A DNA stretch of 64,000 bases, from contig NZ_AEUW02000001.1 of NCBI RefSeq assembly GCF_000187995.2, forward strand, positions 1,550,001-1,614,000, given 5' to 3'. This stretch comes from Streptococcus macacae NCTC 11558 (GTDB lineage Bacteria > Bacillota > Bacilli > Lactobacillales > Streptococcaceae). The translations under genes and the position numbers were made by a program. Each line of letters opens with the position of its first letter. Position 1 is the stretch's first letter. This document shows, one piece after another, positions 53,575-62,348 of this stretch. Under the pieces are notes generated by a model. It had not been told where the DNA came from and made no database searches. It saw only the letters and a program-made list of their open reading frames with translations.

Positions 53575-54903
53575 ATGAAAAAAAGAATCTTATCCGCAGT
53601 CCTTTTAAGTGGTGTAACCCTTAGTTCTGCATCAACATTATCAACAGTTAGTGCTGACGATTTTGACTCGCAGATTGCTTCGCAAGATACAAAAATCAAT
53701 AATTTAACTGCGCAGCAACAAGAAGCGCAAAGTCAAGTTAATACGATCCAAGGTCAAGTTAGCACATTAGAATCACAACAGGCTGAATTACAAGCTGAAA
53801 ATCAAAAGTTAGAAGCACAGTCAGCTGCTTTAGGCCAACAAATTCAAAATCTTTCATCAAAAATTGTTGCACGTAACAATTCATTGAAAGAACAAGCTCG
53901 TAGTGCACAAAAGAGCAGCACAGCTTCAAGCTATATTAATGCAATTGTAAACTCAAAATCAGTTTCTGATGCTATTAATCGTGTTTCTGCTATCCGTAAA
54001 GTTGTTTCTGCTAATCAAACAATGCTTAAGCAACAAGAAAATGATAAAGCAGCTATTGAGCAAAAACAACAAGAAAATCAATCAGCTATTAATACAGTTG
54101 CAGCCAACCAAGCTACTATCGCTCAAAATAAGGATGCTTTAACAACTCAAAAAGCACAATTAGAAGCAGCTAAGTTGAACCTGCAATCTGAGTTGACAAC
54201 AGCTAAAGATCAAAAAGCTACTTTAGTTGCTAAGAAAGCTGCAGCAGAAGAAGCAGCTCGCCAAGCCGCAGCGGCTCAGGCAGCAGCCCAAGCAAAAGCG
54301 GCACAAGAGGCTAAAGCCCTTCAAGAACAACAAGCCGCAGCTCAACAAAAAGCACAGCAAGCAGCGCAAGCTTCTGAACAAGCACAAACATCAGAAGGAC
54401 AACAGGCACAAGCCGCAGCACCTGCAGCTGAACAAAATAATGCTAATACACAGCAAGCAGCACAGGATTCTGCACAACAGTCTTCTTCATCTGCTTCAGC
54501 TTCAACCAATCAACAAAATACGCAACAAGCTGCTCCAGCAGCGCAAGCCGCAGCAAGTCAAACAAGTACTCCAGCTGCCAATACTTCATCAGCTAATACT
54601 TATCCAGCAGGTCAATGTACTTGGGGAGTTAAATCATTAGCTCCTTGGGTTGGTAACTACTGGGGAAATGGTGGTCAATGGGCTGCAAGTGCAGCAGCGG
54701 CAGGTTATAGAGTTGGTTCTACACCATCAGCTGGTGCTGTAGCAGTATGGAACGATGGAGGTTACGGTCACGTTGCTTATGTAACTGGTGTTAATGGTGG
54801 CCAAATCCAAGTTCAAGAAGCTAACTATGCTGGAAACCAATCAATTGGTAACTATCGTGGCTGGTTCAATCCAGGTAGCGTAAGCTATATTTATCCAAAT
54901 TAA
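53575..54903 (+). CDS. gbpB: Essential wall hydrolase PcsB/GbpB (CHAP domain)
   Basis: A 442-residue secreted protein. The signal peptide (about 1-26, ending VSADD) is followed by a long coiled coil (about 30-250), an Ala/Gln/Ser-rich linker (about 225-345) and a C-terminal CHAP domain from about 345 with catalytic Cys in YPAGQCTWG and His in GHVAYV. PcsB is activated by FtsEX at the septum and splits daughter cells; the S. mutans homologue is called glucan-binding protein B. A perfect WalR/VicR box and TATAAT lie upstream. The linker differs most from S. mutans. Confidence 0.96.
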   Translation: MKKRILSAVLLSGVTLSSASTLSTVSADDFDSQIASQDTKINNLTAQQQEAQSQVNTIQGQVSTLESQQAELQAENQKLEAQSAALGQQIQNLSSKIVARNNSLKEQARSAQKSSTASSYINAIVNSKSVSDAINRVSAIRKVVSANQTMLKQQENDKAAIEQKQQENQSAINTVAANQATIAQNKDALTTQKAQLEAAKLNLQSELTTAKDQKATLVAKKAAAEEAARQAAAAQAAAQAKAAQEAKALQEQQAAAQQKAQQAAQASEQAQTSEGQQAQAAAPAAEQNNANTQQAAQDSAQQSSSSASASTNQQNTQQAAPAAQAAASQTSTPAANTSSANTYPAGQCTWGVKSLAPWVGNYWGNGGQWAASAAAAGYRVGSTPSAGAVAVWNDGGYGHVAYVTGVNGGQIQVQEANYAGNQSIGNYRGWFNPGSVSYIYPN

Positions 54904-54914
54904 GAAATGATTTT

Positions 54915-54950
54915 AGAGATCGAAGACAAAAGTCTTTAGGTCTCTTTTTT
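54915..54950 (+). terminator. gbpB terminator
   Basis: AGAGA-CGAAGAC pairs with GTCTT-GTCTCT around AAAA, followed by TTTTTT. Confidence 0.85.
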
Positions 54951-55216
54951 ATTTGTTGAAAATCTAATTTAGCAAGAGACAGTTGTGGAAGTTTTTAATA
55001 ATTAGGGAAGATTGATTTTTGTTTGTAAATCATAAGCCAACAGAGCTAGTTTTAATGGCTAATAAAGGTTGCTTGAAAATGAGCTATTTAAAAAAATGAA
55101 AGATATTATTTTGAGATCGCTCATCTTTTTTACTTCCCTTATTTTTATTATTGATGATAATTGAAAAAACATCAAAAAATGTTAAAATGATAAGGAAGGA
55201 AATCTTTGGAGGTATC
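54951..55216. other. gbpB-prs intergenic region
   Basis: No supported gene. It contains a second hairpin with ATGAGC/GCTCAT arms and a T-run (about 55078-55131). The prs promoter TTGAAA (55161-55166)-16-TAAAAT (55183-55188) follows, with a GGAGG ribosome-binding site at 55208-55212. Confidence 0.6.
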
Positions 55217-56185
55217 ATGTCTTATTCTAATTTAAAATTGTTTGCACTTTCTTCAAATAGGGAATTAGCGGAAAAAGTGGCTAAAACAATAGGAATTGAT
55301 CTTGGCAAATCAACAGTTCGTCAGTTTTCTGATGGTGAGATCCAAGTGAATATTGAAGAATCTATTCGAGGGCAACATGTTTTCATTTTACAATCAACCA
55401 GCTTACCAGTGAATGATCATTTAATGGAAATTTTAATTATGGTTGATGCTCTTAAGCGTGCTAGTGCGGAAACAGTCAGTGTGGTTATGCCTTATTACGG
55501 CTATGCTCGCCAAGATCGTAAGGCGCGTTCTCGTGAACCCATTACCTCTAAACTTGTTGCTAATATGCTGGCTGTGGCTGGTGTTGATCGTTTATTAACG
55601 GTAGATCTTCATGCCGCTCAGATTCAAGGTTTCTTTGATATACCTGTGGATCATTTAATGGGGGCTCCCTTGATTGCAGATTATTTTGAGCGCCGCGGTA
55701 TGTGTGGCAGTGATTATGTTGTTGTTAGTCCTGATCATGGTGGTGTGACGCGAGCTCGAAAATTAGCGCAATTTCTAAGGACCCCTATTGCCATTATTGA
55801 TAAACGCCGCAGTGTTAATAAAATGAATACGAGTGAAGTGATGCATATTATTGGTAATGTTGCTGGTAAAACCTGCATTTTAATAGATGATATGATTGAT
55901 ACGGCAGGAACAATTGCTCATGCAGCTGATGCTTTAGCAGAAGCAGGAGCTACTGCTGTTTATGCTTCCTGTACTCATCCTGTTTTGTCTGGCTCTGCTT
56001 TAGATAATATTCAGAATTCAGCTATCAAAAAACTAGTGGTATTAGATACGATTTATCTGCCAGAAAATCGTTTAATTGATAAAATTGAGCAAATTTCTAT
56101 TGTTGATTTGATCTCAGAAGCTATTATCCGTATCCATGAAAAACGTCCGCTTTCACCATTATTTGAATTTACTAATCCTAGTTAA
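55217..56185 (+). CDS. prs: Ribose-phosphate pyrophosphokinase (PRPP synthase)
   Basis: A 322-residue class I PRPP synthase starting [21 protein letters not shown]; the 22-codon upstream extension is rejected because GGAGG lies before 55217. Conserved motifs include [16 protein letters not shown], the [17 protein letters not shown] loop, the [19 protein letters not shown] region and the PRPP motif [13 protein letters not shown]. It supplies PRPP to the purine (purC, hpt, guaB), pyrimidine, His and Trp pathways. Confidence 0.97.
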   Translation: MSYSNLKLFALSSNRELAEKVAKTIGIDLGKSTVRQFSDGEIQVNIEESIRGQHVFILQSTSLPVNDHLMEILIMVDALKRASAETVSVVMPYYGYARQDRKARSREPITSKLVANMLAVAGVDRLLTVDLHAAQIQGFFDIPVDHLMGAPLIADYFERRGMCGSDYVVVSPDHGGVTRARKLAQFLRTPIAIIDKRRSVNKMNTSEVMHIIGNVAGKTCILIDDMIDTAGTIAHAADALAEAGATAVYASCTHPVLSGSALDNIQNSAIKKLVVLDTIYLPENRLIDKIEQISIVDLISEAIIRIHEKRPLSPLFEFTNPS

Positions 56186-56296
56186 AAATAGAATGATGAT
56201 AAAGTGGCATGACATTGATCATTTTAGAAGATAAGCTCAATTGGCTGTTTTGCCTGGGCTGCAGATAAGTTAATTGTTAGTTAGCATCCATCAAGA

Positions 56297-56323
56297 GGAT
56301 AGGACAAGAAGTCTTATCCTTAT
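56297..56323 (+). terminator. prs terminator
   Basis: GGATA-GGAC (56297-56305) pairs with GTC-TTATCC (56311-56319), followed by a TTATTTATTTT tract. Confidence 0.7.
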
Positions 56324-56398
56324 TTATTTTAGATCTAGGTGAAAAACGATTTATTTTTTTGTATAATAGTGTTAATAGCGTTGCAAGGGAGCTCTACT

Positions 56399-57574
56399 AT
56401 GGATTTAACAAAGCATTTTAATAAAAATTTAGATCAGATTGAAGTTTCTATGATTCGTCAGTTTGATCAATCAATTTCAGATATTCCTGGAATTCTAAAA
56501 CTTACTCTAGGAGAACCGGATTTTCCAACGCCGGATCATATTAAGGAAGCTGCTAAAAAAGCGATTGATGCAGATAAAAGTCACTATACTGGCATGGCAG
56601 GTTTATTGGAATTACGTCAGGCAGCCAGTGCTTTTGTCAAGGAAAAATACCATCTCTCTTACCAAGCAGAAAATGAAATTTTAGTCACTATTGGAGCGAC
56701 AGAAGCCCTGTCGGCTACTTTGATTGCTATTTTAGAAGCTGGTGATAAGGTTTTGCTTCCAGCACCTGCCTATCCTGGTTATGAACCGATTGTTAATCTA
56801 GTTGGTGCTGAAGTGGTAGAGATTGATACAAGGGGCAATGACTTCGTTTTGACTCCTCAAATGTTAGAGAAGGCTATCTTGGCAGAAGGAAGCTCCTTGA
56901 AAGCAGTCATTTTGAACTATCCAGCAAATCCTACAGGTGTCACTTATTCTCGCCAAGAAATAAAAGCTTTGGCAGATGTTCTTAAGAAATATGATATTTT
57001 TGTGATTAGTGACGAAGTTTATGCAGAGTTAACTTATACGGATGAGCCCCATGTATCTATTGCAGAATATCTGCCTGATCAGACAATCCTAATTTCAGGA
57101 TTATCAAAATCTCATGCTATGACAGGATGGCGTTTAGGCTTTATTTTTGCACCCGCTGCTTTTACAGCTCAGCTTATTAAAAGCCATCAGTATCTGGTTA
57201 CGGCAGCTGCTACCAGTGTTCAATATGCTGCTATTGAGGCTTTAACCAAGGGTAAAGATGATGCCCTGCCTATGAAAGCGGAATATATTAAACGTCGGGA
57301 TTATATTATAGAACAAATGGAGAAAATAGGCTTTAAAATTATTAGACCTAACGGCGCTTTTTATATTTTTGCTAAAATTCCTCTTGCGCAAGGGCAGGAT
57401 TCTTTTCGATTTTTACAAAAATTTGCTAAAGAAAAAGCCGTTGCTTTTATTCCAGGTGTGGCTTTTGGGCAGTATGGAGAAGGCTATTTGAGAATTTCTT
57501 ATGCGGCAAGTATGACAACAATTAAAGAGGCGATGAAACGCCTGCAAGAATTTATGGAGCAATATGCAGACTAA
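56399..57574 (+). CDS. Class I aminotransferase (aspartate/aromatic type)
   Basis: A 391-residue PLP enzyme. It contains the NYPANPTGV motif, [10 protein letters not shown] and the PLP lysine in [15 protein letters not shown] (about residue 237). It resembles the aspartate/aromatic aminotransferases (AspC/AraT/PatA group) found beside recO in streptococci. Substrate cannot be settled from sequence. The ATG at 56399 is preceded by AAGGGAG; TATAAT is at 56362-56367. It overlaps recO by 11 bp. Confidence 0.9.
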   Translation: MDLTKHFNKNLDQIEVSMIRQFDQSISDIPGILKLTLGEPDFPTPDHIKEAAKKAIDADKSHYTGMAGLLELRQAASAFVKEKYHLSYQAENEILVTIGATEALSATLIAILEAGDKVLLPAPAYPGYEPIVNLVGAEVVEIDTRGNDFVLTPQMLEKAILAEGSSLKAVILNYPANPTGVTYSRQEIKALADVLKKYDIFVISDEVYAELTYTDEPHVSIAEYLPDQTILISGLSKSHAMTGWRLGFIFAPAAFTAQLIKSHQYLVTAAATSVQYAAIEALTKGKDDALPMKAEYIKRRDYIIEQMEKIGFKIIRPNGAFYIFAKIPLAQGQDSFRFLQKFAKEKAVAFIPGVAFGQYGEGYLRISYAASMTTIKEAMKRLQEFMEQYAD

Positions 57575-58319
57575 GAAAAGCCGCGGTTTGATACTTTATA
57601 ATCGTCCCTTTCGAGAGGATGATAAGTTGGTCAAAATTTTTACGGAGAGTTCAGGAAAACACATGTTTTTTGTTAGGAAGGCTGGGAAATCAAGGTTATC
57701 ATCAGTTATTCAGCCCCTAACAGTAGCTGATTTTATCTTAAAGATTAATGAGTCTGGGCTTTCTTATATTGAAGATTATCAGGAAGTTACTATTTTTAAA
57801 GAAATTAATGCAGATATTTATAAATTAGCTTATGCTTCTTATATAGTAGCTCTGGCTGATGCTGCCATTTCAGATGGTTTTTATGATGCTCATCTCTTTT
57901 CCTTTTTGGTAAAGACCTTAGAATTGATGGATGAAGGCCTTGATTATGAAATTTTAACCAATATCTTTGAAGTACAGATTTTAGAGCGCTTTGGTGTTTG
58001 GCTTAACTTTCATGAATGCGCTCTTTGCCATCGCGTTGGCTTAGCTTTCGATTTTTCTTACCGTTATACAGGACTTCTGTGCCCTAAACATTATGACAAA
58101 GATGAACGCCGCAGCCATTTGGACCCCAATATTTTTTATCTTTTGGATCGCTTTCAGTCACTTCATTTTGATGATTTAAAAACGATTACGATTAAAGCCG
58201 ATATGAAAAAAAAATTAAGACTGTTTATAGATGATATCTATGACAATTATGTTGGGCTGCGTTTGAAGAGTAAAAAATTTATTGATGATTTAGACAAATG
58301 GGGACAAATAATGAAATAA
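57564..58319 (+). CDS. recO: DNA repair protein RecO
   Basis: A 251-residue protein: N-terminal OB-fold (about 1-80, [23 protein letters not shown]), helical middle, and a zinc-finger-like region with CALCHRVG and LLCPKHY (Cys ligands about 152, 155, 173). It anneals SSB-coated DNA and, with RecR and RecF, loads RecA. Start overlaps the aminotransferase stop, implying coupling. Confidence 0.95.
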   Translation: MQTKKSRGLILYNRPFREDDKLVKIFTESSGKHMFFVRKAGKSRLSSVIQPLTVADFILKINESGLSYIEDYQEVTIFKEINADIYKLAYASYIVALADAAISDGFYDAHLFSFLVKTLELMDEGLDYEILTNIFEVQILERFGVWLNFHECALCHRVGLAFDFSYRYTGLLCPKHYDKDERRSHLDPNIFYLLDRFQSLHFDDLKTITIKADMKKKLRLFIDDIYDNYVGLRLKSKKFIDDLDKWGQIMK

Positions 58320-58331
58320 AAAGAACTGTTA

Positions 58332-58542
58332 TTGACACCTAAGAAGAGATTGGTATAAACTTGGTCTGAAAGCTGCAGTCCATACTCTACTCATGCAGAG
58401 CAAAGGAGGAAGCAGGCTCCAGCAGAGATTTTGAGTTTGAAGATGATACTGCCCTTTCTGCTAGCAGGGCCAGGTAAAACTGGCTTGGTTTGAAGAGTTT
58501 GGGAGAGTATCAATAGACAATAGGGTAAATTAAGTATATAAT
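58332..58542 (+). promoter_or_regulatory. Two promoters and structured sequence between recO and the thioredoxin-like gene
   Basis: TTGACA (58332-58337)-16-TATAAA (58354-58359), and a second, TAGACA (58514-58519)-17-TATAAT (58537-58542), 26 bp before the next gene. Between them are short hairpin-forming segments such as GCCCT/AGGGC near 58450 and CCAG/CTGG near 58472. The first promoter would make a roughly 200-nt leader or small RNA. No open frame is supported here. Confidence 0.45.
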
Positions 58543-58567
58543 GGACAAAAATAGAAAAAGGATATCT

Positions 58568-59089
58568 ATGGCCGTTAAGCAAAATCTTTTAAAGGGAAAA
58601 TCAAAACAGCGTTTTGCTATTGTGATCATCTTGCTTCTATTGATGTATGGAGCTTATGATGTTTATAAGCGTTTCTCTTTTGTTCAAAAAGTGGGCTCTC
58701 CTATTGAGCTGATCTTTAAAAGGTATAGAGACAGACCGATTCTTAAAGGTGAAAAGCAAAATACCCCTACGCTGGATAGAGATCTTATTCTCCAAAAAGA
58801 AAGCTTCCAAAAGCCTGTTATTTATTGTTTTTATAAGGTGGGCTGCTCAACCTGCCAATCCAATTATCAGGCAGAAAGATCAGCTATAACGCATTATAAA
58901 AGCCAGACACCCTTTTATTGGGTCAATGTTGACAATCCAGTAGGGAAAAAGCTGGTAAAAACCTATGGTGTTACCAGAGCATCTACTATAACAGCAGTGG
59001 ATCGGCTGGGGCATCATCAAAATCATATCCTGCCCAGAAAAGCTGATAAAGAAACGATCCTCCAGATTCTTAGGCTATTGGAAAGCTGA
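58568..59089 (+). CDS. Membrane-anchored thioredoxin-fold protein with CxxC
   Basis: A 173-residue protein with one N-terminal transmembrane helix (about 14-32) and an extracytoplasmic thioredoxin-like domain containing YKVGCSTCQSNY, with the redox motif CSTC near residue 95. It also has the WVNVDNPVGKKLVKTYGVTRASTI segment typical of the fold. The cis-Pro position reads RASTI, which is atypical. It may be an extracellular thiol-disulfide protein or a bacteriocin-accessory-type (Bta-like) protein; the latter is only inference from the locus 1.7 kb downstream. The ATG at 58568 has AAAAAGGA upstream and its own promoter. Confidence 0.75.
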   Translation: MAVKQNLLKGKSKQRFAIVIILLLLMYGAYDVYKRFSFVQKVGSPIELIFKRYRDRPILKGEKQNTPTLDRDLILQKESFQKPVIYCFYKVGCSTCQSNYQAERSAITHYKSQTPFYWVNVDNPVGKKLVKTYGVTRASTITAVDRLGHHQNHILPRKADKETILQILRLLES

Positions 59090-59243
59090 GAAATCAAAGG
59101 GCTAAAAAACTGTAGTTTGTCTGCTGCTAGAGACTTTTCTTTTGTGAAGGGGCTGGTATTATTGAGCAGTTTTCAAGTGTTTGGCGTCTATTTTAATCGT
59201 ATTTGTTATCTGTTTGTAACATTTAGGACTCTTTTGTTCGTGG

Positions 59244-59249
59244 TATAAT
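59244..59249 (+). promoter_or_regulatory. plsX promoter -10
   Basis: TATAAT, 30 bp before the plsX start; no good -35 was recognised. TTTGTAACAT lies roughly 30 bp upstream. Confidence 0.45.
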
Positions 59250-59278
59250 TAAACATAATTGTCAAAAAGGAAATTGAA

Positions 59279-60286
59279 ATGAAAAAAATTGCAATTGATG
59301 CTATGGGAGGCGATAATGCACCTAAGGCTATTGTCGAAGGTGTTAATCAGGCTCTGGCAGAATTTTCAGATATAGAAATTCAGCTTTATGGTGATAAAGA
59401 GGCTATCACAAAATATTTAAAAGCAGAAAAAAGGGTTAGCATCATCCATACGGCTGAAAAGATTGCTTCTGATGATGAGCCTGTTAAGGCAGTCCGAAAG
59501 AAAAAGCAGGCTTCCATGGTTTTAGGTGCTCAAGCTGTTAAAGACGGCAAGGCAAATGCTGTTATTTCAGCTGGTAATACAGGGGCTTTGCTGGCTGCGG
59601 GTTTATTTGTTGTTGGAAGAATCAAAAATATTGACCGTCCCGGTTTGATGTCTTCTTTGCCGACAGTTGACGGTAAGGGCTTTAATATGCTTGATTTAGG
59701 AGCCAATGCGGAAAATACGGCTCATCATCTGCACCAATATGCTATTTTGGGTTCTTTTTATGCCAAAAATGTCAACGGGATTGCTAATCCAAGGATTGGT
59801 TTACTAAATAATGGAACTGAAACGACAAAAGGGGATCCTTTGCGTAAGGAGACCTTTGAACTGTTAGCAGCTGATGATTCTCTTCATTTTATAGGAAATG
59901 TTGAAGCACGCGATTTGATGGATGGTGTGGCAGATGTTGTTGTAGCAGATGGTTTCACGGGAAACGCTGTTTTGAAATCTATCGAGGGAACGGCTTTGGG
60001 CATTATGCGCCAACTTAAAAGCTCTATCCAAGCAGGCGGCTTAAGAGCTAAGTTAGGGGCCTTGCTGCTTAAAAACAGCCTTTATGATATGAAGAACTCT
60101 TTGGATTATTCAGGAGCAGGCGGAGCAGTTCTTTTTGGGCTGAAGGCTCCTGTGGTAAAATGCCATGGTTCTAGTGATGCCAAATCTGTTTATTATACGA
60201 TAAAACAAGTGCGTACTATGCTGGAAACCAATGTTGTCGGTCAGCTTGTAGATGAGTTTTCAAAGAAAGGGGATGCTGATGACTGA
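59279..60286 (+). CDS. plsX: Phosphate acyltransferase PlsX
   Basis: A 335-residue enzyme starting [19 protein letters not shown], with the conserved [10 protein letters not shown] and [13 protein letters not shown] motifs. It makes acyl-phosphate from acyl-ACP for PlsY in phospholipid synthesis. AAAAAGGA precedes the ATG. The next gene, acpP, overlaps it by 8 bp, supplying the acyl carrier. Confidence 0.97.
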   Translation: MKKIAIDAMGGDNAPKAIVEGVNQALAEFSDIEIQLYGDKEAITKYLKAEKRVSIIHTAEKIASDDEPVKAVRKKKQASMVLGAQAVKDGKANAVISAGNTGALLAAGLFVVGRIKNIDRPGLMSSLPTVDGKGFNMLDLGANAENTAHHLHQYAILGSFYAKNVNGIANPRIGLLNNGTETTKGDPLRKETFELLAADDSLHFIGNVEARDLMDGVADVVVADGFTGNAVLKSIEGTALGIMRQLKSSIQAGGLRAKLGALLLKNSLYDMKNSLDYSGAGGAVLFGLKAPVVKCHGSSDAKSVYYTIKQVRTMLETNVVGQLVDEFSKKGDADD

Positions 60287-60524
60287 AGACGAAATCTTTA
60301 CAAAAATTTCAACTACTATCAAGGAGCAATTAAATAACAAGGATTTAGTGATTACAAAGGACACTAATATTCAGGATGATTTAAATGTCGATTCAATCGC
60401 ATTAATGGAATTTGTTATTTCATTAGAAGATGAGTTTAACCTGACTATTCCTGATGAAGATGTTGAAGCCATACAATCCATGGGAGAGATGACAACTTAT
60501 CTTTCTCATAGATTGAAAGAATAA
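60279..60524 (+). CDS. acpP: Acyl carrier protein
   Basis: An 81-residue acidic four-helix protein with the phosphopantetheine site at DSIALMEF (Ser about 42; DSI rather than the commoner DSL). The start MTEDEIFTK is chosen because AAAGGGG lies 7-12 bases upstream. Co-transcribed with plsX and ended by a good terminator. Probably the plsX-dedicated second ACP of streptococci, with the fab-cluster ACP elsewhere; this is inference. Confidence 0.93.
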   Translation: MTEDEIFTKISTTIKEQLNNKDLVITKDTNIQDDLNVDSIALMEFVISLEDEFNLTIPDEDVEAIQSMGEMTTYLSHRLKE

Positions 60525-60643
60525 AAGAATCATTTTTGGGACTGTTTAAGGCTCATGGTCAACTTACAGCAAAGAGACTTATCTTGGCAGCAAGTGAGTC
60601 TGGCTTTACCTGTCCTCAAAAATGAAATCAAAAATAGCGAATG

Positions 60644-60678
60644 AAAGGATTTAGCGACACGAAGGCTAAATCCTTTTT
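60644..60678 (+). terminator. plsX-acpP terminator
   Basis: AAAGGATTTAGC (60644-60655) and GCTAAATCCTTT (60665-60676) form a perfect 12-bp stem, followed by TT and an A/T run. Confidence 0.9.
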
Positions 60679-60691
60679 AATTATTGCTCAG

Positions 60692-60736
60692 GTGACATTT
60701 TTGTCACTACTTTTTAGTTTCCTCCCTTTTTATAAT
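60692..60736 (+). promoter_or_regulatory. ComR-box-like palindrome with downstream -10 upstream of the peptide genes
   Basis: GTGACATTTTTGTCAC (60692-60707) is a perfect palindrome around TTTT. It differs by one base from the ComR core GACAT-NN-ATGTC, having GACAT-TT-TTGTC, and its outer arms GTGAC/GTCAC are similar to the S. thermophilus comS box as I remember it. A T-rich spacer and TATAAT (60731-60736) follow, the layout of ComR-activated promoters. No -35 is present. Transcription would begin near 60743 and enter the double-glycine peptide genes. Confidence 0.6.
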
Positions 60737-60811
60737 AAGGGCATAGCTTGATAGAGTAATCTGATAGCTGATAATTCTAGAATTAAATGGTGAAGAAAGG
60801 GGAGAAGACAT

Positions 60812-60946
60812 ATGGTTGAAAACAAAATGGATTTTGTGACATTGTCGGATGACGAGTTAGCTGCTATTGAAGGCGGTTTTAACCCTCTTAAAGCGATTGG
60901 CGATGCCGCTCATGATTTTGCAAAAGGTTTCCATCGCGGATGGTAA
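60812..60946 (+). CDS. Double-glycine-leader peptide 1 (putative bacteriocin or pheromone)
   Basis: A 44-residue precursor. The leader of 22 residues fits the class II pattern LSxxELxxIxGG exactly (LSDDELAAIEGG, Gly-Gly at 21-22). The predicted mature peptide is 22 residues, FNPLKAIGDAAHDFAKGFHR then GW, amphipathic and containing GxxxG (GFHRG). An AAAGGGGAG site lies at about 60797-60804. Short for a bacteriocin, so a signal peptide role is possible. No homologue was recognised. Export would require a peptidase-containing ABC transporter not encoded in the window. Confidence 0.75.
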   Translation: MVENKMDFVTLSDDELAAIEGGFNPLKAIGDAAHDFAKGFHRGW

Positions 60947-60994
60947 GTCAAAACATGAGAGCAGTTTCTTACTTGAATTTATCGGAGGTAACAA

Positions 60995-61132
60995 ATGGAA
61001 GTTTCATATCAAACATTGACAGTGAATGAACTGTCAGAGCTTATCGGCGGCTTCTCAGCTTATCAAGCTGGCTACGCTACTGGACGTGCTATTGCTATTG
61101 CAGCAGTTGCAGCTACTTTTGCTGCTTTATAA
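60995..61132 (+). CDS. Double-glycine-leader peptide 2 (putative bacteriocin)
   Basis: A 45-residue precursor with a 19-residue leader (LTVNELSELIGG; Gly-Gly at 18-19) and a 26-residue mature part, FSAYQAGYATGRAIAIAAVA followed by ATFAAL. It contains GxxxG (GYATG) and an Ala-rich hydrophobic tail. A perfect GGAGGT ribosome-binding site precedes it, 48 bp after peptide 1. Two adjacent small peptides each with GxxxG is the hallmark of two-peptide class IIb bacteriocins. Confidence 0.8.
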   Translation: MEVSYQTLTVNELSELIGGFSAYQAGYATGRAIAIAAVAATFAAL

Positions 61133-61143
61133 GGTAGAAGAAT

Positions 61144-61323
61144 ATGACTAAAAAATTATTTGCATGGTTTATTGTTATCATAGCGTCGCTTTTATTAGTT
61201 ATTAAATGGCTCACTAGCCAAACAGCAGATATTGGCGGCTTATTGGGCTTGTTCATTATTATTATGCTTGCTTTGAAACTAGCTGTGAATGGGCATATTG
61301 GTGCTGGAAATAGCAGCAAATAA
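61144..61323 (+). CDS. Small two-helix membrane protein, candidate immunity protein
   Basis: A 59-residue protein MTKKLFAWFIVII... with two transmembrane helices (about 6-22 and 30-50) and a short polar tail (GHIGAGNSSK). It begins 11 bp after peptide 2. Small hydrophobic proteins directly behind class II bacteriocin genes are commonly immunity proteins; no homology was recognised, so the role is inferred from position and size. Confidence 0.7.
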   Translation: MTKKLFAWFIVIIASLLLVIKWLTSQTADIGGLLGLFIIIMLALKLAVNGHIGAGNSSK

Positions 61324-61526
61324 TATAAGTCTTTACCGTCCAAGCAAAAACTCTTGCTTGGATGTTAAAGATTTATATGATGAAGGAAAAATGATTTTGG
61401 TCTTTTATTATTGATAGGATTAAATTTTGGACTATGGCGGTTAATCAAACTATTTGCTATTACACAGCCTGATCAGCTGCTAGATGGATGGCCATCAAGA
61501 TGTTCTCATTATGAAAGGAAGAGACA
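61324..61526 (+). other. Gap between the immunity candidate and the ABC ATPase gene
   Basis: CCAAGCAA/TTGCTTGG form a hairpin at 61338-61361, but without a U-tract, so it may be an attenuator or processing site. An open but startless frame (about 61397-61537) encodes a hydrophobic stretch LLLIGLNFGLWRLIKLF, possibly the remnant of a membrane protein. AAAGGAAGAG precedes the ATPase ATG. Confidence 0.45.
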
Positions 61527-62348
61527 ATGTCAGTTTTAGAAGTTAAGCAGCTTCATTTTCAATTTGGCAAACAAACGGTATTGGATAATGTTTCTTTTGC
61601 TTTAGACAAGGGAGATATTGCTGGATTGATCGGGGATAATGGTGCAGGGAAAACAACCCTGATGAAGATTATTTCTGGTATTTTGCCTGGTGCTGTTGGA
61701 AAGTGTGATTTGTATACAGACAGTGTGGGAGCCCTCATTGAAGAACCTGCTCTTTATCCTTATCTTAGTGTTCAAGAAAATCTTAAGTTTTATTGTAAAT
61801 TATATGGCAAGGACTATGCTATTATTGATCAGTTTAAAGAAGCTCTTGATGTAACAGTTTATCTCAATCGAAAAGCTTCTAAGCTCTCTCTTGGTATGAG
61901 ACAGCGTGTGGGACTTTTTATTGCTTTAATTGCTTCAAATGAATTCATTTTGCTGGATGAACCAACAAATGGACTGGATCCTAAAGGCATTAACAGTTTG
62001 CTGAATCTTATCAACAAATTAGCAAAGCAATACGGCATTACATTTATCATTTCAAGCCATATCTTAGCCAATTTAGATCAGGTGTGTAACAAGAACTTTT
62101 TGCTTCGTCATCATCAGCTAACCTGTCTTGATGATGAAGCACATGCTAAATATAAGATTTACAGCGAAGATAGGAGCCTTAAAGATCTCATCGCTATCTT
62201 GACGCGCTATGGTATCACCTTTGAGAGAAAAAATCACACTATTGTTGTTAATGATCTTCAAGCAGTTAAAGATAAGCTAACTAAAGAAGGGATTGTTATC
62301 CAATATGAAAAGGCAGGATTAAGTGAGGTATTTTTCGATGAAAACTAA
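61527..62348 (+). CDS. ABC transporter ATP-binding protein, bacteriocin-immunity type
   Basis: A 273-residue ATPase of the BcrA/LanF class. Walker A GDNGAGKTT is at about 37-45, signature LSLGMRQR near 128, Walker B LLDEPTNGLD and SSHILANLDQ H-loop. The C-terminal roughly 70 residues resemble those of antimicrobial-peptide exporters. Such ATPases pair with LanE/BcrB-like permeases to expel peptides from the membrane. Its end overlaps the next gene by 11 bp. Position suggests self-protection against, or export of, the peptides upstream; export of leader peptides is unlikely because a peptidase domain is absent. Confidence 0.85.
   Translation: MSVLEVKQLHFQFGKQTVLDNVSFALDKGDIAGLIGDNGAGKTTLMKIISGILPGAVGKCDLYTDSVGALIEEPALYPYLSVQENLKFYCKLYGKDYAIIDQFKEALDVTVYLNRKASKLSLGMRQRVGLFIALIASNEFILLDEPTNGLDPKGINSLLNLINKLAKQYGITFIISSHILANLDQVCNKNFLLRHHQLTCLDDEAHAKYKIYSEDRSLKDLIAILTRYGITFERKNHTIVVNDLQAVKDKLTKEGIVIQYEKAGLSEVFFDEN

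Noticed and set aside
54227..54640. 137-codon Gln/Lys/Leu-rich frame inside gbpB
   Set aside because: Shifted reading of the Ala/Gln-rich linker, no ribosome-binding site.
60555..60644. 29-codon frame between acpP and its terminator
   Set aside because: Only a weak AAGG upstream and no recognisable features; more likely 3' untranslated sequence of plsX-acpP.
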